The notes under the pieces are model-generated. The model did not search any database. It was not told the origin of the DNA and saw only the letters and a program-made list of their open reading frames with translations. Shown piece by piece: positions 49,401 through 62,671 of a stretch of DNA of 64,000 nt (the first letter of the stretch is position 1; every line of letters begins with the position of its first letter). This DNA is from Geosiphon pyriformis (taxonomy: Eukaryota > Glomeromycota > Glomeromycetes > Archaeosporales > Geosiphonaceae): assembly GCA_016748015.1 (NCBI GenBank), contig JAAOMT010000302.1, positions 171,237 through 235,236 of the forward strand, read 5' to 3'. The position numbers and the translations under genes are program-made.

Positions 49401-50379
49401 ATATTTGATAAAAAGCCAATAATTAAATTACTTTTTTTTTGCTATTTAAATAATTAAAAATTCAAGTCAATTAAGAAACAATCTTTGAAGTGTTAAAAAA
49501 AAATTTTTAATGTTTTTAGTATTAATTTTAATATTTTAAAACCAGTTTCTTCTTTTATAAACAATAAAGCTTTGGTTTTTTTGTTTTTTTGCAGTATTAA
49601 TACTAATTAAAGTATTTAATTTTATTAGAAATTTAAATAATAATTACCAACTTATATACAAAACAGATTATTTTTGTATATATTTTTACTTAATTAATTT
49701 ATTGAATTATTAATCTTAAAGATTAAATTAATTAAATAAAAACTAAAAATCTTTTTTTTCTCTGTTTTTATTAATGTTTAAAAAACAATTATTAATTATT
49801 TAAGATTTTTAAATAAATAAGTTTTACTTTGGTTTTTAGTGTTTTTTTAATTTATATTAATATTGTTTTTTAATTTATTAATTTAAAGTTAAATTTTAAA
49901 AATAATATTAAATTGTTTTACAATAAATTTGCATTTTAATTTATTTAAATGCTGTTATTATGTTTAAATTTGCAAATTTATTTATTTTTTTACTCTTAAA
50001 ATAATTAAATTTTTAATGGTTTTAAATTTATTTCTTTTTTAATTGTTGTTATTTGTAAAATATTTTTAAAAATAGTTTGAATAATAATATTTAAAATGTT
50101 TTTAATGTTTTTAATAAAGTTTCTTAAGTTATATTAAAACCAATTAGTATTTTTTTTTGTTTAATAAAAAAAACATAATACTTTTAAACTTAATTAATCA
50201 ATTTTTTTTTAAATATATAGTTTTTAAAGAAATAATTAAATTTGTTTTATTTTTTATATTGTTAAATTAAAATAATATATAATTTTTAAGCTAATTTATA
50301 TGTTAATATTATAATTAAAACGTTTACTTTTTAGTATTATTTATTTTATATATATTAGTTATATATATTAGTATTAATA

Positions 50380-50705
50380 TAATTAATTAGTTATTTTATT
50401 TTTAAAAATAGTTATTAATATGATTATTAACTTAATTATTAACTTGATTATTAACTTGATTATTAATTAATTATTAATATAATTATTAACTTATTTATTT
50501 ATTTATTTTTAAAAATATGTTAATAAAGAACATAGAATTATATTAGTGTATTATTTTTTATTAATAATATAAATTATTTCTTTACTTTCAGATTCTCTTG
50601 TTATTTTTAGAAAAAATAGCAACTAAAATATTTATAAAACTAATCTTATATATTGAATATTAATTCAATTTGCTTAATAAAATGAATTACTTTTTTGATT
50701 ATTTT
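50380..50705 (+). repeat. probable left LTR of the gypsy relic
   Basis: Shares with 56190-56635 an array of GATTATTAACTT-type units, then ATTATATTAGTGT, then AAAATATTTATAAAACT and a run ending near TTGATTATTTT. It lacks ~130 bp present in the right copy. Confidence 0.5.
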
Positions 50706-53584
50706 ATAGTTATATAATTTTGTTCTTCTTTACTATCTGTTAAAATATTATATTTAATTATGATATAAAAATAGTGCTGTTTATAAGATTATTTAATCTT
50801 AAAATTATTTATTATTATATAAATATTTTTTTTAATACAAGAAATCTGAGATTATTTTATAATACATAATTAAAATCATTTAATCTATATTAAACTTAAT
50901 TTTTTTCTATTTTGTTTTATTTGTTTTTCAATTAAAAAACAGTCTAGATGATAGTTTTAAAATTTTTGAAATTGGTTTTTAATTAAATATTTAACCAAAA
51001 CTTATTCAGCATATACTGTTTATTCTTTTGATTAAATCTATTTTAAAAAAAATTTGAAATCAAAAATAATTATATTAATTAATTAATATTTTCAGTTATT
51101 TTTAATTAATTTTTTTTTAAATTTTAAATTTTAAATCAACAAATTCACAATTGAATAATTGGTTATCAACAAATTAAAATCTATTTAAAAACCAAAAACA
51201 AAAAAAATTACCAAACAGTTTCTGTTTTTAGTTTTTTTTATTGTTTAAAATAAAACAAATATTTTATTAGTTTTTTAAAACATTTAAACTGTTTTAAGTT
51301 ATCAAAACATAAGTTTTTATTTTTGTTTAAATAAGATTCTTAAAATCTAATAAATAGTTTAAAGACTTTAAAAAAGCTATTATAACAAATTAGTATAATA
51401 ATTACAAATTCCAAATAATTGAAAAATATTTTTAAGAATTTTTTATTGTATAATTTACTCAAAAGACTGCTAAAAAAACTGCTTAACAAATTATTTAATG
51501 GTTTTTGAAAATATTAGTCAAAATACAACTTTTTTTTTCATTAATTTAAAAAAAAATTTATATTATAATACTAATATTTAAGTAAAAAATAAAATTAGAA
51601 AAAAAAGTACAAAATACAGAAAAAGTAGTTATCAAATATGCCAAAGCAATTTGAAAATTAATAAAATATATAAACTTAAGAAAAAATTAAATAAAAGAAC
51701 AAAAGATTTATTTTTTTATTAAAGATTTAAAAATAAATTTATTTAAGCTTTATCGGTTTTTTAGTATCAAAAATAATTTTATTTTGAATACAACTTAAAT
51801 AAACAATTAATAAATAGATTAAAAACAAATTTTGTCAAAATTTTAAAACTATTAACCAAAACAGTATCAAAAATCTTTAAGATTTTAATATTAATCTTAT
51901 TAAAATCAATTTTAACAGTCTTAATATAATTTTAGATTTAAAAATTAAAGTTTTTTATTCTGTTATCAATGTAAAAACACTGATTATATAACACAAAATT
52001 ATAACAATCTTTTAATGCTTTTTTTAAATTTAAGAAACAATAATAATTAAATTTTTAATTTAAATACTAATCAGACTTATATAAACTTCTTTAAAAAGAA
52101 TTCTCTAGTCAAAACAACAAAATATTAGACTTTAAACTAGTAAATATATCTTTTAAAAGTATGAATACAAGCCAAAAAAAAATATCTTGTTTAATTTTAA
52201 TTTAACTAATAATAATATAAAATTATAAGAACAAAATATTAAATTATTAAAAAAACTTAATTCAAGAAACAAAAAATAAATTTTAACATGAATTTTGATA
52301 CAACAGTTTTAATATTTAACAACAAAAATATAACATTAAAATTAAAATTATTCAAAAATTTATTAAAGTTAAAATTATCAAAAATTATTTAGAAATCAGA
52401 TCTTTATTCAATAGTCAAAAATTTAATAAAAACATCTGTTTATATTATTTTTGGTTAGCTTATAACTTATTTACAATTTCGAAAATTTATTAATATCTAA
52501 GAAAAAATAATATCCAAATAGTTAAATAATGGCTCTTCAATTAAAATTTTAGTTTAATATTTTTAGATATAATTGGAAAAAAAATTAACAAACTATCAAT
52601 CAGAATTATAACTAATTTACATAGAAATAAGAAAGCTATTTTTATTTGAGTTAATAATATATGTATTAAAAATAATATAAAAGTATTAAAAACAAAAAAC
52701 TATATCATAATTATTAAAAACAAATAATTAAAAAAAGTTAATATTCTTCTTAATTATAAGTTTTATAAATTTATAATAGTTAAATATTGATATTAAACAA
52801 TATTTTTACGGTAGCTTAGTAACAACAATAATATCAATAACAAAAAAGCAATAACAATAATAATTCTGATAATTTTGATAATTTTTTTAAAAAAAAACTG
52901 ATTTAATTTTCACTATTTTTAATAATAATAGAAAACTTTTAAATAATATACAAGCAAACAGCAAAAAATTAGTAATTAATAAAAAAATGCTTAAAAAAAT
53001 ATTTAAGCAATAAATAAAAGAAAAGCAAAATAAGATTAATGATAACATAATCTTTATGTTCAATACTGGTACAATTATTTTTTCTATTTTCTAAGTAATA
53101 AATACAAATTATATTTGACTTTTTTTAAAGATTGAAAACTAATTAGTTTGATTTCTAATAAAAAAATCAAAACAATACAAAAAACATTTGAAGAAAAAAT
53201 GCCAAAAATCTGATTAACAATTGAACAAAAGAAATTCAATCAAAAAACCGAAAAATTAATATTAAAAATCTGTTAATACAAAATAAATTAGTAAAATAAA
53301 AAAACATTTTAGTCAAACAAATATTATCTAATATATAATTTAAATTAAAAATATTTAATTTATCTATTTAAAGTTTTATTAATTAAATTATCAAAATAAT
53401 AAATTTATTAAAAAAGAAATAAAAAACTTGAATTTATATAAAAAACCAAAAATAAATAAATATTTTCTATTATAATAATATCAAAAAAAAATTTATAATT
53501 TTATATTGATTATTATTAGTTAAATACAATTATTAAACAAGATATATATATTTTTTTTAAGAGTTAACAATACTTTTAATTAAT

Positions 53585-55430
53585 CTAAAAGCTAAGTTTA
53601 TTTTATAACAATTAATTTAATTGCTGAATTTTGGCAAATAAAATAATTTTATTAGCAAAAAAACTATATTACAAAATATAAAATTTATAAGTTATTATAA
53701 TATCTTTTAGATTAACAAATATAATACTTATTTTTCAAAGATTAATAGATAAAGTTTTTGAATCAAAGCATTAATAATTTGTTTTTATATATTTAAAAAC
53801 TCAGAATAAACATTTGAACCAGCTTTAAAATTTTTTTGATTTATTAAAAATGCTAAACTTAATATTAATTCAGTAAAATCATTCTTTAAATAACAATATA
53901 TCTAGTTTTTAGGTTATTTTGTAATAAAAAATAGAATTTTTTAAATTTAATCAAAATAGAAAAAATACAAAAGCTTAGACAATCAAAAAATATTTTTAAA
54001 TTATAATTTTTATTTGAATTAACTTCTTATTACCAAAAGTTTATCGAAAATTTCTTCAAAATTACACATTTACTTAATTAGTTTTTATAAAAAAATGTCA
54101 ATTATTATTAGAATATCTTTTAGCAAAAAGCATTTAAAACTCTTAAAAAAATACTGTTTAATAGACTCATTTTAAAATAATCTAACTTTGATAAGCTTTT
54201 TATTTTTATACTAATGTTTTTGATATTTTATTTGGTGCTGTTTTGTTTCAAAAAGAAAAAAATATATATTATAGTCTATAATAACAAAACTCTTCATCAA
54301 ACTAATAAAAATTACACAATTATTAAAAAAGAATATTTAACAGTAATATAATCTACTGCTTATTAAAACTAATATTTTATTAAAAAATAATTCAATATTT
54401 ATACGGATTATTAAGCTTTAATTTAATTAAAAAATAAAAAAAAACTGAATTACAAAATTTTTTTGCTGAATAATATATCTAAACAAATATGATTATAATA
54501 TTAAATATTACAAAACAATAAACAATTAAAACACAGATGCTTTATTTCAATTGGTCATTCAATAAAAAAACAGATTGGCAAAAACATCAATTAAAATTAA
54601 TTATATTGAAAAAATTATAATATATAATATGTACACTAATTTTTTAGCAAAACATTTTAGAAAAACAATAACAAATCAAAAAACATTAGCAAAATATTAT
54701 TGGTTAATTTTAGAAAAAAATATAACAGAATATATTATAACTTATAATATTTATTAATAAAAAAATAAATTTAATTGAAAAAAAAACATTTATCTGATTT
54801 TTGTTAGTCGATTTTTTAACAAAATTGGAATTAATATTTTTAGATTTTTAATAATAATTTTTAATAAAAATAGATATATTATAACAACAACATATTACTT
54901 AACAAAATAAGTAAAAACAAGAATAATATTAGATTAAATTACTATTTTAATTGCTAATTTCATTTACAAAGAAATTATATATAAACATAAATGCTCTTAA
55001 AAACTACTTTTAAATAAAAAAAAAGCTTTTTTAATTTATTAGTAGAAAAACTTTTAAAAAAACTTGGAATATATTATAAGTTTTTATTATTATTATCTAC
55101 AAACTAATAAATTAATAAACTATTTTAATCAAATACTTTACAAAAACCAATAAAAACAAATCTTTAAAACAAAGTTTTGTCTTTAGTATTTTTTACTTAT
55201 TAAATAATAAGTCATAATATAATTGATTATAAATCTTTTTTTTTATTCTATAAATATATGACAATATTATCTATTAAAACAAATATTAAAACTGTATATA
55301 ATTGAATTCAATTATAAAACTATTTTACAACAAAAACTTAGAACAATTTTAAATTTTTTAATAGAAACATAAATAATTGTTTAAAAAAAAAATATTTTAA
55401 GAAAAACTTAAGAAAAAAAAATGTATAAAA
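53585..55430 (+). pseudogene. Ty3/gypsy pol remnant: RT, RNase H, integrase
   Basis: Read by eye through stops and frame slips: RT from TINLIAEFWQIK (53607) through ITKYKIYKLL, then FQRLIDKVF (~53740), FVFIYLKTQNKHLNQL (~53780-53820) and TSYYQKFIENFFKI (~54021). RNase H follows, with FGAVLFQKEKN (~54230) and NNKTLHQTNKNYTI (~54285). The integrase zinc-binding and core regions come next, with LAKYYWLILEKNITEY (54675-54740), NRYIITTTYYLTK (~54870) and NFIYKEIIYKHKCS (~54958-55000). These match gypsy landmarks in the right order over 1.8 kb, far beyond chance. The YLDD catalytic box is missing: YL is followed directly by KTQN. Zinc-ligand Cys residues of the integrase have become Tyr. The element is dead and heavily AT-biased. 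Confidence 0.75.
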
Positions 55431-56189
55431 TACTTTTTTTAAGTATTAATAACTTAATTTTAAATATCAATCATATTAAAACAATGTTTTTGATAACAAA
55501 TTTTTAAATCAATGAAAAAAACTATTCTTAATTAACAAAATATTTTTTCAATCAAAAATTTAAAATACTTTTTTTATAATTTATAAATATTAAACAAAAA
55601 ACTATTCTAATATTTTGCTTACTATTAGAAAACAAATAACAATTAAAGATAGAATTGGAATATATTTTGTTATTAATTTATAAAAAACTCTTACAAAAAA
55701 ACAGAAAATTGGCAGCAAATTAAAGAAATATATGCTTAAATACATAATTGCCAAAATATATATATTTTTTAATATACTTAAAAGAATGATAAATTTTTTT
55801 TTGCCTATAAACAGAAAATTGTAATATAAAAGATAACTTAAATATTATAGAATACTTTGTAAAATTATTAAAAATATGAAGTTTTTGAAAAAAAAAATTT
55901 TAAAAATTCAGATAGAAATCTTAAGCATTGTATATTTAAATATTTAAAAAGTTTTAACTATTGCAAAAAAAGCCAAAATATTTATACAAAAATTTGGCTT
56001 CTTAAATTCAAAATTAATATTATCATAACTTTATACTTTGTTAGTTAAAAATTTTACCAAATTAGTTAAGTTTGAAATAAAAACTTCAAAACTTTTTCTA
56101 GAAAAATTAATTTTACCAAAGCTTAATTTTTTTGGAAAGAAAACTTTTACTTTTTAATTTTATTTGTTTACTTAGTCATTAAAATTATT

Positions 56190-56635
56190 AGTTAACTATT
56201 TATTTTTAAAAGTAGTTGTTAATTTAATTATTGATTTAGTTATTAACTTAATTATTAACTTAAATATTAATTTAATTATTAACTGAATTATTAATGTAAT
56301 TACTAATCTATTATTAATTCTTTTTTTAAGAATATATAAATAAAACTTCTTAAAGTTGTAAAAATTTATTCAAAACAAAGATTAATACAATAATATCAAC
56401 TTTTTTTGTTTTTTTTTACTTTTTTTTCTTGATTTGTATAATTATTTACTAAGAATTATAATTATGTCTAATATTAAATTTAAAAATGCTAATATAAGAT
56501 ATAAATTATATTAGTGTGCTATCTTTTGGAAAAAATAACAATTAAAATATTTATAAAACTGATTTTACACATTGAATTCTTATTAAATTAATTCATTCAA
56601 TAAAATTGAATTATTTTTTTAATTATTTTTATTCT
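56190..56635 (+). repeat. probable right LTR of the gypsy relic
   Basis: Begins with TTAGTTAACTATTTATTTTT and the TTATTAACTTAA-type array (56225-56325), includes TTATATTAGTGTGCTATC (~56507), and ends near TTAATTATTTT. See the left copy at 50380-50705. Confidence 0.5.
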
Positions 56636-56639
56636 AAGA

Positions 56640-57400
56640 TTTTTTTAAATCTGCTATTAATGTTAAAATTTTTCAATTTTATTTTATTAATGCAAATTTT
56701 TATGTTAAGAATGTTGTTTTTTTGGTCTTTTTAGTTTTTATTAACTTTATTAATTCTACAATTGGCTTAAAGTTGGCTTTTTTAAAATCTGATCTAATTA
56801 AATTGGTTTTGCTAATTAAATCTATTATTAAACCTATTAGTATTTTAGTTTTTTGGTTATAAAGTTGTTTGATGCTTTTTTTTAGATGTTAAAATAAAAA
56901 AAATTTGTAATTATAAAATAAAATGTATTCTAAATGGTTTATTAGATAATAATATTTTTAATGGAAATCTAAATTTTTTTTTAGTAAAAAAAATTAAATT
57001 TAATGGAAATAAAATTGCTGCATAGTTAATTAATTTAATTTCTGATAGTAATAGTTTGGTTGCAATTATAGCATTTTTGAATAAATTTTCTTTTATAAAT
57101 TCAATATAATTTAGTTTTAATTAAACTTATGTATGGTTATGTATATAAAAAGCACATAAATTATGATTAATTTTAAAACACAGTATTGTTGTATTGTATT
57201 AAATAGTAATAAAATTACATATATTATTATTAATTTTAATAATAATTAAAAATTAAAAATTAATTTTAGTAATTAACCCAAGTTTTTAACATTAATAAGA
57301 CAAGATATTCTTATAAATTAAAATTTTTTTAAAACAGAAAATAAAAAATTGTTTAATATGTAATTAATATTTTTATAGTTTTTTAATCAAAGATTTAACA
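56640..57400. other. further AT-rich decayed sequence
   Basis: T-rich plus strand with Leu/Ile/Ser/Phe-rich readings (for example GLKLAFLKSDLIKLV near 56780), possibly the edge of another decayed element. No domain identified. Confidence 0.4.
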
Positions 57401-57502
57401 ATCAAGTCAAATATTAATTTAATAACTTTGATCAATAATAAAGATAAAAATCTTTGATTAATTCTTAAGAAAATTCAAGTGCATATTGACTTTTGAATTT
57501 CT

Positions 57503-57526
57503 ACAAATGCAAATGCAAATGCAAAT
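57503..57526. repeat. (AAATGC)n short tandem repeat
   Basis: Four units of CAAATG. A separate (ACAAAAT)n run of about four units lies at 57624-57650. Confidence 0.85.
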
Positions 57527-59221
57527 CTTTATTGATTTAAAATTTGTAATAATTATTTTTTGTCATCTTTCTTTCATTCGATTGAATATTTAATAAAGAT
57601 CTCATCGATTTTATTTTTATAAGGCAAAATACAAAATACAAAATACAAAAGAGAAAGAATCGATCTTGAGGATAGTTTAGTCTTTGTCAAAGAGAAAAAT
57701 TTTTTTTTATGAACAAATTAAAAGTAGTATGGTTGAGATCATATTTACAATATATATTAAGGAATTTGCTTAAACTCATAAAGATATATTTTATGATCAA
57801 TTGCATTAGAAAATCCTTGTATAATAATTTATTTTCTTTAGAGAAATTGGGGGGGGGGGTGGGGTTTAGCTGGATCGATTTGATCATAATTTTTTATTTT
57901 CTAAACAAAACCAACTTTAATACTTTTTCTTCAAGGGAGAAATAATAATAATGTTTTTTGCGTGAATCAAATCATAAATTTAAGATTTATTATGTTCAAG
58001 AGTTTTTAAAATGGTGCTAAATCTTTTGGATGATTTTTCATTCGTTTTGTAGAAACTGTATTTTATGAAAAAAGAAATTTTTAGAATAGATTTTGTTGAA
58101 ACTACACTTTCTTTGGTCTAATTTCTGATCTGAAAGAATCGATGAGATTGTTATTTCAAAGATCTCTGCACGTTTTAATTTTTAATTATTTTTTAGAATC
58201 TTCTTTTTCTCAATTTATAATAATAATCTTTAAAGAAAAATAATCATAGATTTGAACATTTTTCGATTTAATAATAAAATTCAAAACATATATTCATTAA
58301 ATATATTTGTACTATAATTTTTCAAGTATATTTATTTTCTTAAAAGCTTTTATATTGATTTATATTACTTTTTAATTGAATATTTTCAAGTTTATCAAAT
58401 CTTAATTTAAATTTATATTAGAACCGATCAATATCATTAAAATTTCTTTAGATGAATAAAATATAGAAACTTTTAAATTTGTCATTTTTTAGAATTTTCC
58501 AAATGAAGTTTCAGTTTTTTGAAAGAAATTCCGTATCGTTTTATCCTCTCTTAGAAAAATGGAATATATTCTTTTTTGAAATCACTTGAATAAAAAACCG
58601 GAAATTTCGAATTTTTCGAGACACTTCTTTGAAGAATTTCATTTATCGAGGTGAAATGAAGTCATAAGAGGATGTACCTACTCTCAAAAACTTTTAGCCA
58701 TGACGTTTTTCGAGAATCTTTTTTCTTTTTTTGAGGAGTATTCATTGCAGCTCAATGTAATATCCTTATTTTTTTTTAGACCATAAGGAAATTTTCTGTC
58801 AAATTTTTTTTCGATCTACTACACAAATATTAATAAAATGAAAATGGAAAGATTTTCAGTAAAAAGAGATTATTATTATTTTTTTTTTGAAAACCTTGAT
58901 TGATTGGGAAATAGAATAATTTACAAAGATCCAAATACGTTTTAAGTCCTGCATATATATTTTAAGATTGAAAAAATAAATTTCTGATTATATTCCTAAA
59001 AAGTAATGATCATGAAAGGTTTTTGGTATTTCTTGATTTGGAAGGTAAAAAGATAGCCTCTTTTGAATGTAGATCATTTTATTTTTAAGGTGGTAAATCC
59101 TAAATATGAAATCGATGATTCCAAAGGAAAAATTTCATCTAATCTTGTAATTTAGTTCCATAAATATTATCCGATTCGTAGATCAAAAATGCAAAAACCT
59201 TTTGAAAAGGACACGGTGTAG

Positions 59222-59245
59222 ATAATAATAATAATAATAATAATA

Positions 59246-59305
<60 letters not shown>
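59222..59305. repeat. (TAA)n microsatellite
   Basis: About 27 ATA/TAA units, interrupted once by an extra A near 59246. Confidence 0.95.
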
Positions 59306-59307
<2 letters not shown>

Positions 59308-59910
59308 TAAATTCTTTAGATTGTAAAGGATCTTCCGAGATTTCAAGTTATTGATATGAATTACATCATGGTCATTGAAAATGAATGGTCTTTTATTTAC
59401 ATTTTCTATGTATTCAAAAGTTATAACATGTATGAAATGATGAAATGATTAAAAAAGAAAAAGAAAAAAGAAAACAAACAGAAAAACCTTTGCTTTGATA
59501 AAAAAAAAAATTTGATATAATTTTAATAAGATGGGATTTTTTGATTACGAAAAAATTATTTGTTTTAAAAATAAATGATTATAATTAATTTAAATATTAT
59601 TTATTAATTGTTTATAATATAAAAATATTTTGTATAATTAAAAATTTTGATTAGAATTACTTTTATGATAGAGAAAAATAAATAATAATTTATTTAGATT
59701 TTCAAGTATAACATTTAATCGAAAATTATTTTATTTTTAAAAAAAAAAAAAAAATATTATTTTTAAATATAAATTATTCAAAATATTTTGTTCATTAAAA
59801 TAATATCAAAAGATTTAATGTAAAGATTTATTTTTAGAATAAAACATATATAGATTATTAATGATTTGATGACATAATTGAAAATACATTATTTGATAGA
59901 TTTAATTTTT

Positions 59911-59973
59911 ATGAATGAATGAATGAATGAATGAATGAATGAATGAATGAATGAATGAATGAATGAATGAATG
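59911..59973. repeat. (ATGA)n tetranucleotide microsatellite
   Basis: About 15 perfect ATGA units. Confidence 0.95.
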
Positions 59974-60324
59974 GAAGGTATGAATTAGTTAATCAAAATA
60001 TTTTTTTTTTGTAAAAAAATTTATACATGAATGATAAGGTAAAAATCTTGGTATTCTTAAATATCGATGAATTTTATAAAATAAAATTTTCATCTTTAAA
60101 AAATTATATATGATAACCATGATAAATATTTTTTAATCATAAATTTAATTGATTATTAAAGATATGAAAATGATTTATTTTTTTTTAAAGGATTTAAATA
60201 AATAAATATATATATACAAGATATAATCAGTGATTTTAAAATTTGATCAAATCTTTTACGGTTGTATGCATGATCGACATTTATGAATAAATGCAAAATT
60301 TTTAAGATTTACTTGATTCTAAAA

Positions 60325-60362
60325 TTTTTTTTTTTTTTTTTTTTAATAATAATAATAATAAT
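60325..60362. repeat. poly-T followed by (AAT)n
   Basis: Twenty T then six AAT units, then another T run. Confidence 0.9.
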
Positions 60363-60629
60363 AATTTTTTTTCATAATTTCTTACATACATGCAGTTTTG
60401 TTGTTTTATAATCCTATTGAAACCTTTCTTCGGGAAAGGATAGGAAATATAATAACGCCATAAAATTTAACTTTTTTATGTTGTTAAAATCATTTAGTAT
60501 TTTATTTTATATTATATTGTAAAATTAAATTGAATCAATTAAAATTGATCTTATTGAACTCGGAGTTTTTAGTAATTTTCATATTAAAATTTTGACAGGT
60601 TTTTATACAGTTTTATTTATAAAATAATA

Positions 60630-60631
60630 AA

Positions 60632-60704
<73 letters not shown>

Positions 60705-60756
60705 GTAATAGTAATAGTAATAGTAGTAGTAATAATAATAATAATAATAATAATAA
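60630..60756. repeat. (AAT)n microsatellite with (AGT) variants
   Basis: About 42 trinucleotides; a central block alternates AAT and AGT, indicating point-mutated units that have themselves been amplified. Confidence 0.95.
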
Positions 60757-61689
60757 AAATACTTGATAATAATAAAAATACTTGATAAAATCAATTCCTT
60801 TTTTGTTACTATTCAGAAAACCAAAAGATTTTCGAATCATAAAATACATTAAAAAAAAGTACTTTAACCATTTTTAATTTACGAAAACTTTTTTTTAACC
60901 TGGGTAATTTAAAGAATGATGTAATTTATATTTTCTAAAAGCTTTTTACTTTTGAAAATTTTTGGGAATCAGGTTTATTTACTTGAATTTTAATGATGAA
61001 CTTTAAATTCTACTCTGAACTATCTCGGGACTTTGATGATATAGACCTCAATTTACAGTTAAAAAGAGTTGCAAATGTTTTTTTTATTATTTTAATTATT
61101 TTTATATATTGGGTTAAGGTTGAAATTTTTTTTTAAAAAAAAGACGCAATGAAAAAGACTGCATTCCGAATCTCGAAAATTGATAAAAGAAGCCCCCCAA
61201 AGGTAAAAAAAACGTGCTCGGTTTCAATGATATAAACATTTTTCCAAATTAATCATATTTTAAACAATGTTTAAATTTAGAATCAATGATAAATAAATAA
61301 ATGATGAATAAATAAATGATAAATAAATAAAGATTTCACGAGGCTTATATAATCTCGAAACACAGAAAAGTATTTTTTATTTGAATTTTATAATAATTTT
61401 TTTTTTTGAAATGCTACATACTTAAAAAGAATTATGTAAATATAAATGAAATAAAGCCTATCCGTAATTAGAATGATTTTTTTTTTTTTCCAAAAAAAAA
61501 AAAAAACTCTCAAAACGAATTTAAGGAGGATATCAAAATAAAAAACAAACAAATCGAAAAAAAAAAATTAAATTAATGTGTTACATCGAAAGCGCCCTAT
61601 TAATAAATTTAATTTAACAATCAACCTTCTTCTTTCTTTTGTCAATAATATTTATCCATTTTTTTTTGTCTACATAGTAAACATTAAAA

Positions 61690-61693
<4 letters not shown>

Positions 61694-61723
<30 letters not shown>

Positions 61724-61746
61724 CAACAACAACAACAACAACAACA
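61694..61746. repeat. poly-T followed by (CAA)n
   Basis: About 30 T joined directly to seven to eight CAA units. Confidence 0.9.
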
Positions 61747-62280
61747 AAAACAGATCAATGTTCCAAACCTATTCTCTTACGAAGCTTTTGAAAAAAATTT
61801 TCTTGTTCCAAATATCTTTTGAAGATAAAGTCATCACATTTAATAATTGATAATTGATAATTGATATTTTAAATTTTGATAGGGAAAATGATGATTGAAT
61901 TTATTAGGGAGATTGTAACAGCAGTGTAATGATACTTTATGACGTATAACGGGGTATCATAAATCTCAATTGGTTGTGTGCTCGGTTATTATTTATAAGA
62001 AAAGAAAATTCGAGGAACACATACCATTTAGTTTTTAATTGGTAGAAAAAAAATATTCTTTCATCAGTGACTATAAAAGATTTCATAATTTAAGAAGGAA
62101 TTAAAATTCCTTTTCTTATGGTAACATAAGATATTTGTGATCAAATCAAAGCCTTTTTACATTCAAAGTCAAATTTACGTAGATTAATTCAATATTTTAT
62201 TGCTCTCCAAGTTAGAGATAAAATGGATTTAAACACTGCGGGTACCAAATCTCTAAAATATTGATAATACAATTTGTGGG

Positions 62281-62333
62281 AGTGGAAGTGGGAGGGGGAG
62301 GGGGAGGGGTAGGGGGAGGGAGGAGTTTTTCAA
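62281..62333 (+). other. G-run block, candidate G-quadruplex
   Basis: The plus strand carries at least five runs of three to five G separated by one base (GGGAGGGGGAGGGGGAGGGG, then TAGGGGGAGGGAGG). This meets the usual pattern of four G-tracts with short loops. It is exceptional in DNA this AT-rich. Confidence 0.7.
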
Positions 62334-62505
62334 AATCTTGCATGTAAAGTTTCCCTCAAACAATGAGATTTCAAAATTTCAAAAAAAAAGGACATTTTGT
62401 AGCTTTGTTGAAGTAATGTGTGTTGGGTAATCTATGAAATTAATTTGATGCTTTAGAAAATCTTTTAATAGCGAGTATCCACACACTAACTTATAAAAAT
62501 AGTAG

Positions 62506-62671
<166 letters not shown>

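Larger units (their letters stand above)
50380..56635 (+). mobile_element. hypermutated Ty3/gypsy LTR retrotransposon relic
   Basis: Two related direct repeats ~5.8 kb apart (50380-50705 and 56190-56635) flank a plus-strand pol remnant in the expected order RT, RNase H, integrase. Spacing and order suit one gypsy element of ~6.2 kb. gag and protease should lie at about 50.7-53.5 kb but are not readable. The limits are approximate, because the repeats have diverged and TG/CA ends could not be fixed. Confidence 0.55.
41913..57400. other. 15.5-kb extreme AT desert built from decayed retroelements
   Basis: Almost entirely A and T, with stops in every frame. At least one block (53.6-55.4 kb) is legible as a Ty3/gypsy polyprotein, and an unrelated island sits at 45.7-46.5 kb. 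Alternating A-rich and T-rich strands suggest several elements in both orientations, for example T-rich at 49.7-50.3 kb. Outside those blocks I could not read any domain. Confidence 0.7.

Noticed and set aside
60603-60849. Minus-strand frames encoding poly-Tyr and poly-Leu
   Set aside because: They are translations of the (AAT)n microsatellite and have no independent coding evidence; the same holds for the poly-Ile/poly-Ser/poly-Leu frames at 62486-62692.
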